From NCBI RefSeq assembly GCF_023921225.1, contig NZ_CP071528.1, forward strand, positions 309,395-373,394: DNA of 64,000 nucleotides. The letters are read 5' to 3'. The DNA is from Legionella lytica (lineage in GTDB: Bacteria > Pseudomonadota > Gammaproteobacteria > Legionellales > Legionellaceae). The notes below the pieces were generated by a model that was not told the DNA's origin, searched no databases, and was given only the letters and a program-made list of their open reading frames with translations. The position numbers were made by a program, and so were the translations under genes. Shown one piece after another: positions 53,204-62,169 of the stretch (position 1 is its first letter; each line of letters starts with the position of its first letter).

Positions 53204-55753
53204 TTAGTTGCGTGGCGTCGTCCGAGGTCGCAGCTGCGCTGGCATAGAATCGGCAGGATTCTGATTCAATGAGGAAGGAGAAAAAAATACCATCCTTGAG
53301 CTGAATGCGCTAACTTGCGGCACAAGAGCCTCCGATTGATTTACCCCTTGATTTAAAGTCTCTTCAAAAAACACGCCATCATCCTCATGCTCACCTTCAA
53401 GACTTGCATCACTATGAAAATAAACAGACGTTGATTTATTAGCATTCTCCTCTTCCACGGATATTAAAGGGGTCGGTATCTCTTCAATGCGATTGGGGCG
53501 TCTGAATAAATAAATTATTTCAGAAGATTTTGTTTCTCCTCCTTTAGGATAATAAACTCCTTCACGCCACACCTTCATGTGCATGCTAGCATTATTGATG
53601 TCTTTGTTTATGAGTTCTAATGCGTCTGCCAAGAGCTCTTTTTCTTTGAAATGTAATCCAAAAACGCCACCAGCAGTAAGGATATTAAAGTTTGTTTCCA
53701 ATAATGGTTTTAAAAAACCTCTCTTATACTGATCCTTTGTGTTATAAAGCCTCCAAACTTGGGCATTTTCATTAGCTCCCTTGAGACCATATTTTTCTTG
53801 AGCAGCGAAAAATGGTGGGGAAGTAAACGCAAATGAAAAATACCCCCCACTGCGTTTGACTATCTCTTTTGAATCCGCTGTTTCGATTCCTTGCTGATAC
53901 AATTGAGCATTAAAAGCAGGGTTATATTTTGGTTTTAAATCCGCAACAAGCTGATTTCCTGCAGTAATCACATTAGGATTGGGATCGAAACCAACATAGG
54001 CCTTAAATGCTTTCCCATTGTTGCAAAGAAGAGCTGCCGTTAATCTATCTAACCACCCTATAGATGAATCGAAAAAATTGATTGCTGTATTTGCATTAAT
54101 AATATTTTCTTGGACCAAATAATTATACAGATCAATTACCGATTTAGGTCTAAAATGAGTGGCTGGGGATCTGCGATTAATTTGTTGTTTAATATGCTTA
54201 TTTTCAAATGCATCAGCCTTTGCCTTGATAAACTTATCAAGTGCAGGAAAAATTGACATATGCAATTGAACATCGTCATCCCAAGTTTCCTGATTTGATT
54301 TATTCATTTTTTTCCGAGTGTTAGATATTTCATGAATAATAAAGCGATCGGAAATCGTACTTCCACCCTTGCCGCTAAAACGTAAGGCAAATGAGTTATT
54401 TTCTGTGGGCACCTCTTGGTGGTAACTCAAAAGTTTTGCCACGGCAACTGAATATGCTTCGCCAGTATAGTCATCCATATTAATTAGCGGAATGTTATAT
54501 TTTCTTATTGCCTCAACTATGGGAATAGAAAAAGCACGGACGAAAAGTTTTAATATCAATAGTTCTCTCTCGTCATCTTTCGGCACTAACAAAGGTTTTA
54601 CCTTTTTTTCAAATTTTTTAAAATATTTTTCTATCGTATCCCTGGAGATATATACCTCATTTTTTTCAACCAAATCAGCCTTATCTATATCTAGAATCTT
54701 TTGAATTGCTGAAATAAATTCATCTTTCTTTGCATCTTTAATTTTGTAATTCGATAGATTGTATCCTTTGGCACCATTAGATAATTTTTTTAATAACCCC
54801 TCTGTGCCGATTTCATTTAGAACATTTATAAGATCAAGATGCTTTTCGTTAGAATCTGTAGTTTTTTTCACCACCTTCGGAGCACGGGTTTTGACAGAAG
54901 TTGAGTCGCCATTCTCTGCATTCCAAACCCAGATTGGAGCTTGACTATTTTCCTGGATAGATGGAGTTTTAGTTTCTTGCGGCTGGCTTTTGGAAGGACG
55001 AAAGCTTAAAGAGGAAACAGAAGTTAAGGCACCATTCGCTGCACTCCTAACCCCGATTGAAGTTTTGCTCTTTTCCGGGTGGAATGGAGTTTTAGTTTCT
55101 TGTGGTTGAATTTGGGAGAAACGAAAGCTTACAGAGGAAACAGAAGTTGAGTCGCCATTCGCTACATTCCTAACCCCGATTGAAGTTTTGCTATTTTCCG
55201 GGAGGAATGGAGTTTTAGTTTCTTGTGGTTGAGTTTGGGAGGAATGAAAGCTTACAGAGGAAACAGAAATTGAGTCGCCATTCGCTGCATTCCTAACCCC
55301 GATTGAAGTTTTGCTATTTTCCGGGAGGAATGGAGTTTTAGTTTCTTGTGGTTGAGTTTGGGAGGAATGAAAGCTTACAGAGGAAACAGAAATTGAGTCG
55401 CCATTCGCTGCATTCCTAATCCCGATTGAAGTTTTGCTCTTTTCCTCGATGGATGGGGTTTTAGTTTCTTGTGGCTGACTTTGGGAGGAGCGAAAGCTTA
55501 AAGAAGGAATTGGTGTAAAATACTGGGTTTTATTTAAAGAAAGAAACACTTCTCCTGCGAAAGTTAAAGGAGGTTTAGAATACGGAGTTGTATCTTGTTT
55601 ATTTTTTTTCGTGGGCGCACTGGGGGCCATTGATGACTCAGGTTGTAAACGTTTTTTAGTATTTGGTTTATCTGAGCTGGATGAATGAGGTAATTCAGAA
55701 TTATTGCTGTTACTTTCTGTCACGTTAAAACTCTCTTTGTTATTAATTTGCAA
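53204..55753 (-). CDS. Repeat protein fused to an N4/N6-type methyltransferase-like domain
   Basis: 849 residues. Residues 1-83 are polar. Residues 84-288 are five tandem 41-residue repeats (SVSFHSSQTQPQETKTPFLP then ENSKTSIGVRNAANGD). Residues ~310-540 are helical with RFIIHEISNTRKKM. Residues ~550-760 look like an amino-methyltransferase: FFDSSIGWLDRLTAALL with YVGFDPNPN as the SAM-binding region, TSPPFF (~641) as the catalytic (S/D)PP(Y/F) motif, and IIYLFRRP. The tail (~770-849) is acidic, then basic. The arrangement resembles phage and giant-virus DNA methylases. No restriction partner is adjacent, so it could be an effector that modifies nucleic acid. Activity is unproven. Confidence 0.7.
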   Translation of the reverse strand: MQINNKESFNVTESNSNNSELPHSSSSDKPNTKKRLQPESSMAPSAPTKKNKQDTTPYSKPPLTFAGEVFLSLNKTQYFTPIPSLSFRSSQSQPQETKTPSIEEKSKTSIGIRNAANGDSISVSSVSFHSSQTQPQETKTPFLPENSKTSIGVRNAANGDSISVSSVSFHSSQTQPQETKTPFLPENSKTSIGVRNVANGDSTSVSSVSFRFSQIQPQETKTPFHPEKSKTSIGVRSAANGALTSVSSLSFRPSKSQPQETKTPSIQENSQAPIWVWNAENGDSTSVKTRAPKVVKKTTDSNEKHLDLINVLNEIGTEGLLKKLSNGAKGYNLSNYKIKDAKKDEFISAIQKILDIDKADLVEKNEVYISRDTIEKYFKKFEKKVKPLLVPKDDERELLILKLFVRAFSIPIVEAIRKYNIPLINMDDYTGEAYSVAVAKLLSYHQEVPTENNSFALRFSGKGGSTISDRFIIHEISNTRKKMNKSNQETWDDDVQLHMSIFPALDKFIKAKADAFENKHIKQQINRRSPATHFRPKSVIDLYNYLVQENIINANTAINFFDSSIGWLDRLTAALLCNNGKAFKAYVGFDPNPNVITAGNQLVADLKPKYNPAFNAQLYQQGIETADSKEIVKRSGGYFSFAFTSPPFFAAQEKYGLKGANENAQVWRLYNTKDQYKRGFLKPLLETNFNILTAGGVFGLHFKEKELLADALELINKDINNASMHMKVWREGVYYPKGGETKSSEIIYLFRRPNRIEEIPTPLISVEEENANKSTSVYFHSDASLEGEHEDDGVFFEETLNQGVNQSEALVPQVSAFSSRMVFFSPSSLNQNPADSMPAQLRPRTTPRN
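54890..55504 (-). repeat. Five tandem 123-bp coding repeats
   Basis: The repeats encode 41-residue Ser/Thr/Gln-rich units of the methyltransferase-like protein. The second and third units are nearly identical at DNA level, the outer ones more diverged, as expected for unequal crossing-over in the centre. Confidence 0.85.
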
Positions 55754-56250
55754 GTGGAACCGTCAAGAAGGATATCGAAAATAAAACTATTTTTATTGAA
55801 TCATCGATATTTGGCCCGCATTAAAACCATGCCGCGCCATTTGGAATCACAATGAGCCATAATTATACTGCTCAAATTAGATTCAATCAACCTGTATTGC
55901 GAAATAAAGCGTTTAACAACAACACTAATGCCCAATGGGGCTACATAACAATTTAAGAACTGTAATCATATATATGAAAAAGACTAATACACCATTTTAT
56001 TAAGAAGAAAAGTCTTGTTTGTTCATTGATAGCCTCTTAAGTGTAATCAATAATAAACATTATACCCTTAAAGCATCCATTGCGATGAAACCTCGTGAGA
56101 TAACGATGCAGAAAAGCTCTATTTTAATTCGAGATGCCTTGTAAGTTCGAGCCAATAGAACCTGAGACATCAGTGCAATCCGCACATATAGGATTGGCAA
56201 AACCATTTCACTAATAGATAATCACTTTTTTCATTAGTATCAGGTGAATT
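55754..56250. other. Intergenic spacer, nothing recognised
   Basis: AT-rich stretch upstream of the methyltransferase-like gene. No coding frame, repeat or RNA gene stood out. Confidence 0.4.
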
Positions 56251-56379
56251 ATGAATAGGGATAAGCTCCGTGAATTTTTAAGTAGAAGAGATGCTCGAGC
56301 TGCGTTGCAAAAAAGAAAAACTGTCCAAAAAAGCAATTTTTGGATAGATCTCAGCTGTAAATTCCAAATTGCTCCTTAA
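56251..56379 (+). CDS. Small basic hypothetical protein (42 aa)
   Basis: ATG with AGGTG 5 nt upstream. The product starts MNRDKLREFLSRRDARAALQ, is Arg/Lys-rich and amphipathic. It may be a fragment of a larger gene or a real small protein. Confidence 0.3.
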   Translation: MNRDKLREFLSRRDARAALQKRKTVQKSNFWIDLSCKFQIAP

Positions 56380-56448
56380 TAAATGCGCAATTTGGTTTAT
56401 ACAGTTGAGCTACGCCCAAAATTCATGATTCTTCATTTTTAAAATTAT

Positions 56449-56462
56449 TTGCAACACAGCCT
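56449..56462. repeat. Single IS6-like end
   Basis: TTTGCAACACAGCC is the same end sequence as the short element at 58967-59030. No opposite end was found nearby, so it is a solitary relic. Confidence 0.4.
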
Positions 56463-56521
56463 TTAATAGTAACCAGCCTAGTATTCAAATTGACTGTTTG
56501 AAACTGGATGGGAGATTCATA

Positions 56522-56705
56522 ATGAATATTAATGTATTAGGTATAGCTAAAAATATTTTTCAACTTCATGGTGCTGATAAAGAAGGTTGAACGAACTGAG
56601 TTAACTGAATATGTTGCTAATTTTCCCCAATGCACGATTGTTATGGAGTCCTCTGGTGCCTCAAATTACTGGGCGCTAGTTTTTCAGAAATAGGGGGTAT
56701 AAATG
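56522..56705 (+). pseudogene. IS110-family transposase relic (N-terminal part)
   Basis: MNINVLGIAKNIFQLHGADK is followed by a frameshift, then RTELTEYVANFPQCTIVMES and SNYWALVFQK before a stop. The IS110 DEDD domain begins with v.GiDlaK..f.lh and has a ..vmE..g...yW motif. Here the usual D of GIDLAK is deleted and most of the gene is missing. Confidence 0.75.
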
Positions 56706-56732
56706 CTAGCCGTCGAAATTTCCGTGCACTAA

Positions 56733-57100
56733 TTAATCATCCCAAAATTCTTTAAATTTTACAGAAGCAATTTCTGTGTACCTTATGGTATGTTGAATAC
56801 TGCGAGTGTCCCGACGGTCATTAGCTAATTTTAAGCCTGTTGAGTGACGAAGCATATAAGGATGTATCGCCAAGCCAAGCTCCGCTTTGTCCCCTGCTCT
56901 AGCGATAATTTTTCTGAAAGTATCTCCAGTAATGGGCGCTTTGCGCTCCGTCATAAAAACATAATCTGTTTCTGGATAATCGCGTTGTAATTGACGCAGA
57001 GCTCTAATCTCTGGACCCAAAAAAGTGTGGCTGGCTGGGATTCCAATTTTTTACGAACCACATGAAGCAGGCCTTGTTTTAAATCTATTTGTGATCAACG
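56733..57100 (-). pseudogene. Tyrosine recombinase (integrase) C-terminal relic
   Basis: The part 56733-57020 reads PETDYVFMTERKAPITGDTF, HPYMLRHSTGLKLAND and IRYTEIASVKFKEFWDD. The R..H and terminal Y motifs of integrases are present, but the LGH.n segment normally between DTRSIQ and IQHT is gone, apparently by an IQ-to-IQ deletion. Upstream, LKQGLLHVVRKK in another frame joins it by frameshift. It marks a former integration event. Confidence 0.75.
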
Positions 57101-57246
57101 TAATGAGATCATCAACCTAACAACCCGATCCATCTATTATCACTTTAATTTAAAGCCATTATCTCTGCCACGATATGGATAAAAAAAATTCTTTATGTAT
57201 AATTTACGCCTCAAGTCCTTAAAAGGAAATCAACAGGGAACATAAG

Positions 57247-58959
57247 ATGACGTATTATATAAAAAGCGCAAAACAAAGTAAGTTAGTCCACAATGTGCAA
57301 AATACCCCGTTGGGTTACACCAAGCTTAATTTTTCTAGCGCCCTTAAGAATAAAAGCGTTTCGCAAATAATAGAAATTTTCCAGGCGATACCGGACTATA
57401 TTGTTGCTCTCGATTTAAGTTTTCTTCAATTCGGCACTCGAAATGCGGCGGAAGTAAGGGGCATTTTGAAGGCTATTCCTGGCTGGGTTAGCTCAGTGAA
57501 ATTGAGTTACAATGATTTAAATCTATTGAAAACAGATGAATTGATTCATGCTCTAAGTGGGCTTCATACGAATATCACTCGTATTCATTTGGATGGAAAT
57601 AATCTGGGGCATAAAAGTGCCACTGCTCTGTCAGCGATTTTGACTACACTGGCGAATAGAGATAAGCTGCATGCTCTTGATTTAAGAGATAACAAACTTT
57701 ATTTAAGAAAAACTGATTTTGAATTAATTTTCATTTCTGAGACGAATCAAGGTCAAGGTAATCTCGGTAATATTAGTGAGCTGAACTTAAGTGATAACCG
57801 ACTAGATATAATACCGACCGACAAATTAATTCAGGCGATAGCTCTGTTATCAGATCATTTAAAATGCCTTAATCTTGGGGGAAATTATTTACATGAAAAA
57901 AGCACGAATGATAGATTCATCGAAATTTTCCAGTCGATTTCTGTTAATGTAACTACTCTAAATTTAGAACGAAATGGCCTGAGCCGAATAGAAACAACAT
58001 TATTAATTGCTCTAATGAAGAATATTCCCAAACACCTAACTTCGCTAAGTTTATATGCAGATAATTTTTATAATAATTTGCAGCAAGAAACATTAAATGA
58101 ATACTTTGGGCTAGCTCCTGGTTTTGATACTAAAAATGATAATGAATTGGAAAAAATCCTGGCTGCTATTCCTGAGACGGTAGAGATGCTTGATTTTAGT
58201 GGGATGCTCCTTGCTGGAAGAGGCATTGACTCATTAATCAGATTTATGCATTCTCTTCCCAAAGGAGTTACGACACTGAATTTTAGCTCTAATAACCTTC
58301 ATCTAATTAAAGCACGGCACTTGTCACGACTTTTTGAAGCGATTCCTTCTCACATAACTTCTATTAATTTGAGTAATAATGGCTTGGGGGAAATGGATAC
58401 CTCCACGTTAAAGAAGGCCTTTGCTATTTTTCCAAAGAATGTTACGTCTATTTCTTTAGGTGATAACAAATTTTATAAAAAGAAACACAGTGAAGTGATT
58501 GAAATTTTAAGTGCGATACCTATTCATGTAAAAAATATCAACGTTGAAAAAAATAAATTATTTAAGAAGATACAAGCAACGGATAATTTCTTTAACACCT
58601 TGCAAAACCATGTTAAGGAACCGGAACGTTTTAATTGGAGAGACAATGGAGAATCCAATTTTTCCAGAGCTTTAGCACCCATGATTTCTTTTGCTACAAA
58701 AGGAAGAAAAAATAAGGCCGCGGAGCCTTTGCCTGCAGATAACGTTGCTACAATTTTGTCATTCCTTGCCCCAGCGTCAGTTAAATCAAATTGTATTAAG
58801 CAACTTATTATAGAAAAAGAAGAGAAAAATAAGCTTTCCTCCTCAACAAACACAGCAGGAAATAACTCTTTACCAACTAATATTTTTCAGTTCTTTAAGA
58901 AATTTATTCCTAAAAGAACCGTTGAAAGTAATGATACAACTGCAAATTGCATTATATAA
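57247..58959 (+). CDS. Leucine-rich repeat protein, probable effector
   Basis: 570 residues. Residues ~40-440 are some eleven leucine-rich repeats of 27-30 residues: ITRIHLDGNNLGHKSATALS, ISELNLSDNRLDIIPTDKLI, VTTLNFSSNNLHLIKARHLS and ITSINLSNNGLGEMDTSTLK, of the ribonuclease-inhibitor type. The C-terminal 130 residues are polar and basic (FFKKFIPKRTVESND) and end NCII. LRR proteins of this build are common Dot/Icm effectors and bind host proteins. The cysteine is third from the end, so it is not a CaaX box. GGGAA lies 6-7 nt before the ATG. Confidence 0.8.
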   Translation: MTYYIKSAKQSKLVHNVQNTPLGYTKLNFSSALKNKSVSQIIEIFQAIPDYIVALDLSFLQFGTRNAAEVRGILKAIPGWVSSVKLSYNDLNLLKTDELIHALSGLHTNITRIHLDGNNLGHKSATALSAILTTLANRDKLHALDLRDNKLYLRKTDFELIFISETNQGQGNLGNISELNLSDNRLDIIPTDKLIQAIALLSDHLKCLNLGGNYLHEKSTNDRFIEIFQSISVNVTTLNLERNGLSRIETTLLIALMKNIPKHLTSLSLYADNFYNNLQQETLNEYFGLAPGFDTKNDNELEKILAAIPETVEMLDFSGMLLAGRGIDSLIRFMHSLPKGVTTLNFSSNNLHLIKARHLSRLFEAIPSHITSINLSNNGLGEMDTSTLKKAFAIFPKNVTSISLGDNKFYKKKHSEVIEILSAIPIHVKNINVEKNKLFKKIQATDNFFNTLQNHVKEPERFNWRDNGESNFSRALAPMISFATKGRKNKAAEPLPADNVATILSFLAPASVKSNCIKQLIIEKEEKNKLSSSTNTAGNNSLPTNIFQFFKKFIPKRTVESNDTTANCII

Positions 58960-58966
58960 TACGGGC

Positions 58967-59030
58967 GGCTGTGTTGCACAAAAAATCCATTGTCTATACT
59001 TAGTCCATCGATTTTTTTTGCAACACAGCC
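58967..59030. mobile_element. 64-bp inverted-repeat element with IS6-like ends
   Basis: GGCTGTGTTGCACAAAAAAT on the left matches the reverse complement of the right end at 19 of 20 positions. The ends resemble IS6-family GGCTCTGTTGCAAA. The 24-bp centre cannot encode anything, so it is a miniature, non-autonomous element. No 8-bp target duplication was seen. Confidence 0.7.
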
Positions 59031-59071
59031 TGATAAATCCATTATTTTATTATAGTTTTTCTGCATATCTA

Positions 59072-59476
59072 ATGTCAGACTGTAACGGTAGTTCTGAAAA
59101 ATATAAGGAATTTTGTAAACAAGCTTTTTCTTATTTAGAAATTAACACTATCCAAAAATCGACCAAAATTGACTTCTTTAGCTGTTCGTTTCAAGATAGC
59201 GCCATCATTATCAAAAGTGTACATCGTAATTTTCTCACTTAAGCATATGTTTTTTATAAATCCTGTCAGCAACCTTACTCGCATAAGCAGTCACATCCAT
59301 TATCTTTAATTCGGGTAGAAGCTGATTATCTACTCAAATTAGACGTAGATAACAGTCATATAATATTCGAAAATAAATTAGCTAACGGCGAGCCTCGTGA
59401 AACATTTTGCACTTTTGGCGTTACCATTGATAGGAATCAAAAAATCAACATAGAGCATTGCTATATAGCGGGCTAA
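59072..59476 (+). pseudogene. Unassigned gene with an in-frame stop
   Basis: One frame reads YKEFCKQAFSYLEINTIQKS to FLT, a TAA (59240-59242), then continues in frame VFYKSCQQPYSHKQSHPLSL, VEADYLLKLDVDNSHIIFEN and ends at 59476. The whole (about 134 codons) looks like a small globular protein, of unknown family, with one nonsense mutation. It has no ribosome site. Confidence 0.45.
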
Positions 59477-59682
59477 ATAAAAAGGATGAGTTACCCTGTT
59501 TTTTTGTCGTGCTTGTGCACAGCGACAATACACCTTAAGGCCAATAAAGGCCTTAAGGCTGACGTCCTGTCAACTGACGCTGCGCCAAACGATTTCATTA
59601 TAGAAAAGCTATTTGAATAAGCCAGCAGCAAAGTAGCTTATTTGCATGTAAGATATTTCTCATTTTAGAGTTCAAGGCGCCG

Positions 59683-59712
59683 TAGGCGGCGACTTGTCGT
59701 GTTTCGTGTTAA
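59683..59712. repeat. Dispersed GC-rich intergenic element, copy 2
   Basis: GGCGGCGACTTGTCGTGTTT followed by CGTGT closely resembles the copy near 4440. Both lie in spacers and carry GC-rich flanks (GGCGCCGTAGGCGGCG here). Confidence 0.4.
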
Positions 59713-59744
59713 ACTAAGGCTATATATTTTACTCTGTTTTTTGT

Positions 59745-60050
59745 ATGCACCTCACCCTGAAAAAGCTTCTACTGAAAGATGAGAACTGGTATCGCTACCG
59801 TCAATTTACTCAGAGCATGGAGGAATCAGAGAGAGCGTCGACTACAGCATCAATAAAATCTTAAGCTGCCGTCATTACATGCGAGGCCATGCGCACTATC
59901 ACTGTTCCAATCCATCGTGCACTCATGAAAAGCAAGTTCACTTCAGTTGCAAAGACCGAGGCTACACCACAACCATCGATAAACCAAGACCATTTTTCTG
60001 TACAAAATCAATCCGTTGGCCTTTTGAATTTCCTATAACCTCCAGGATCC
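59745..60050 (+). pseudogene. IS91-like transposase relic (zinc-binding domain)
   Basis: After MHLTLKKLLLKDENWYRYRQ and a frameshift near 59840, the sequence reads INKILSCRHYMRGHAHYHCS, NPSCTHEKQVHFSCKDRG, the paired CxxC/HxC zinc-binding N-terminal domain of IS91-type transposases. The second CxxC knuckle and the catalytic domain are missing. Confidence 0.65.
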
Positions 60051-60073
60051 TGTGATTAGCTGATGAGACTCTT

Positions 60074-60847
60074 TTAAATTGTCGAAGCCCCAAAATCTAA
60101 AGAGTACTGTTCTGCAGATGAAAAGGCATTGTTTACGTAGATACGCCGGGTAATAGAACAGTACAAGCGCTCGATGTCGATAAAGTAAAAACTATTATTT
60201 TCATCTTTAGTACGTTGGCAACACAAAGAGCCAGCATGCAGTAATGCGCATGGAGAACCTTGCCTTTTAGGAATTAATTTTAAATTAGAGTAATGCAAAT
60301 GCCCTGTGCAAACTAGATGAATGGGACTGTCTTTTAAATACTCCAAAAACTCTGCCGCATTATTTAAGGGATGGTGCATTCCAGAAAAATATTTAAGGTT
60401 ATGATGAAAAAACAGAATATTTAATTGCGTAGAGTGAGCGGAAAAATGATTTTTAATTCGCGTTAAGCTCTTAATGCTTAATGCCCCATCTTTAAGTTTA
60501 TACGGTGTCACACTGTTAATACCTAGTATATTAACTTCATCACTCTCATAACTCACCTCCAAATCAGTGGAAATATACATTTTAAACTGTTTAAACGGAT
60601 CACAAAAACGCATAAAAGGATTATGCATAGGAATATCATGATTGCCTGGAACTATCAGTTGGGGAATCGTTATACTCCCTAGAAACTCCGATAATTGCCG
60701 AAATTGCTCCGCCTTTCCCCTTTGGGTTAGATCTCCTGATATAATCAAAAGTTCCGGTTTCAACAAAGCACAATCATCAATAAAAGGCTCGATAATATCA
60801 GGATTATGCATACCAAAATGCAAGTCAGAAATATGAGCTATTCGCAT
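60074..60847 (-). CDS. Calcineurin-like metallophosphoesterase (CpdA-like)
   Basis: 257 residues. The motif series is DLHFG (HISDLHFG), LIISGDLTQRG, VPGNHDI, FFHHNLKY and CTGHLHYSN, the full five-block set that binds two metal ions. Similar class III enzymes cleave cyclic AMP or other phosphodiesters. Its ATG overlaps the lipid kinase gene upstream by 10 bp, so the two are coupled and may act in the same pathway. Confidence 0.88.
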   Translation of the reverse strand: MRIAHISDLHFGMHNPDIIEPFIDDCALLKPELLIISGDLTQRGKAEQFRQLSEFLGSITIPQLIVPGNHDIPMHNPFMRFCDPFKQFKMYISTDLEVSYESDEVNILGINSVTPYKLKDGALSIKSLTRIKNHFSAHSTQLNILFFHHNLKYFSGMHHPLNNAAEFLEYLKDSPIHLVCTGHLHYSNLKLIPKRQGSPCALLHAGSLCCQRTKDENNSFYFIDIERLYCSITRRIYVNNAFSSAEQYSLDFGASTI

Positions 60848-61707
60848 AATGGACTCATTAATAATGTTAACGAACCCGGCAATATTTCGTAATATAACGG
60901 GGTTTTTACTTGAACAGTTTCACCATCTAAGGAGATAGTAACGTTTTTCTCGTCTGGAAAATGCACTTCAATAGGATGTGTTGAGTGGCTTATTTCTAAA
61001 AGGTTTTTGTTACTAAATAAACGCTTTATTAATTTAAAAATGCGAATTTTTCCCTGTTTAAAATAATAAATTCCTAATAATGCTTTTTGAAAGCTGTCTC
61101 TTTTAATTGCTATCGGAAACTCATAAGTATAAACATTGTTACTCACCATCAAAAAAGAAGTGTGTAAAGAAAGCTGCCGATTTTTACTTTTTATGATGAG
61201 ATTAAATGACTTATGCTTTTTGATACTCCCCAAAAAACCAGGAATATAACTCAACCATTTATTATAATATTTACTGTATTGATCTCGTTTGTCCGCAAAT
61301 TTGGGATAAAAACCAATGGATGAATTATTAATAAAGATGAAATCATTTACCTTAGCTACGTCAATTGTGCTCGTTTGTTGCTCTTTTAGGCAGGTAACGA
61401 ACTCATTTACACTCATAGGTAGCCCCATTTCTTTAGCAAAGTGATTTAAAGTTCCTAAAGGAAGTACTCCCAAAATTATGGGGGTATGGGCACAATGATG
61501 AGCGGCAGTCCGTATCGTTCCATCTCCTCCACCAACCAGAATAATCTTATACGTTTTTATACATTCTTTTATAGTTTCTGATAATTCTTCAGGAGCTTTA
61601 TCATAAAGGTGATATGCAATTTCGGCATCATGCAAACCTTGCAAATAGGGTGACGCTGCACTGTGATTGCGAGCTTTATTATTGAGAATAACGGCAATAG
61701 TATCCAT
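60838..61707 (-). CDS. Diacylglycerol/sphingosine kinase-like lipid kinase
   Basis: 289 residues from ATG 61707, with GAGAGG 5 nt upstream; GTG 61713 is less likely. IILVGGGDGTIRTAAHH is the GGDGT nucleotide-binding motif of DAGK-catalytic enzymes, followed by LGVLPLGTLNHFAKEMGLP (PxGTxN) and the C-terminal beta sandwich (VTISLDGE). The family (YegS/LCB5) phosphorylates diacylglycerol, sphingosine or similar lipids. It overlaps the metallophosphoesterase. Confidence 0.88.
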   Translation of the reverse strand: MDTIAVILNNKARNHSAASPYLQGLHDAEIAYHLYDKAPEELSETIKECIKTYKIILVGGGDGTIRTAAHHCAHTPIILGVLPLGTLNHFAKEMGLPMSVNEFVTCLKEQQTSTIDVAKVNDFIFINNSSIGFYPKFADKRDQYSKYYNKWLSYIPGFLGSIKKHKSFNLIIKSKNRQLSLHTSFLMVSNNVYTYEFPIAIKRDSFQKALLGIYYFKQGKIRIFKLIKRLFSNKNLLEISHSTHPIEVHFPDEKNVTISLDGETVQVKTPLYYEILPGSLTLLMSPLCE

Positions 61708-61804
61708 CTGCACCTCTCATCGTTGCGATAAAGTGGTTTTACCAATAGACTTTATCTCCTTTTACTGGTCAATTATAGCACAGCATTATTGAGGATATTC
61801 TTCA

Positions 61805-61957
61805 TTAGAGATACAGATACACCGCGAAAACACGCTGAATAGCGGCATCAACTTCCCTAAAGTAGAGTCTTGGCCTGTTAACCATTTGTTTCCACATCAG
61901 CTGGCGGACGATTTCCTGCTGTTCAGAAGCTTTAATTGACTCCTGCTCCGTCTTTTT
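61805..61957 (-). pseudogene. C-terminal fragment of an unknown gene
   Basis: Fifty codons without a start: EQQEIVRQLMWKQMVNRPRL then YFREVDAAIQRVFAVYLYL. It is open and coding-like but preceded by a stop. The family was not recognised. The rest of 61714-62169 holds nothing recognised. Confidence 0.4.
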
Positions 61958-62169
61958 TCAAAAGACTCTAATTAACTATTCTTTCTGATTAAATTAATCC
62001 TTAGCCCCCCTCCCCTCTTCTTAATTTAAATAAAAGAAAGCCTTCCAACTCGATTAATATAGGGTAACTTTATTGCAGGATAGCCAAATACAGAAGCAAA
62101 ACCACTGTTCACTACTAGACTGCGTTAAATGACCAATCAGGCTAATAAATTTTATTCCTTATTTCGTGT

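Noticed and set aside
58934..58959. CaaX-like ending of the LRR protein (NCII)
   Set aside because: The cysteine is third from the end, not fourth, so it does not fit CaaX.
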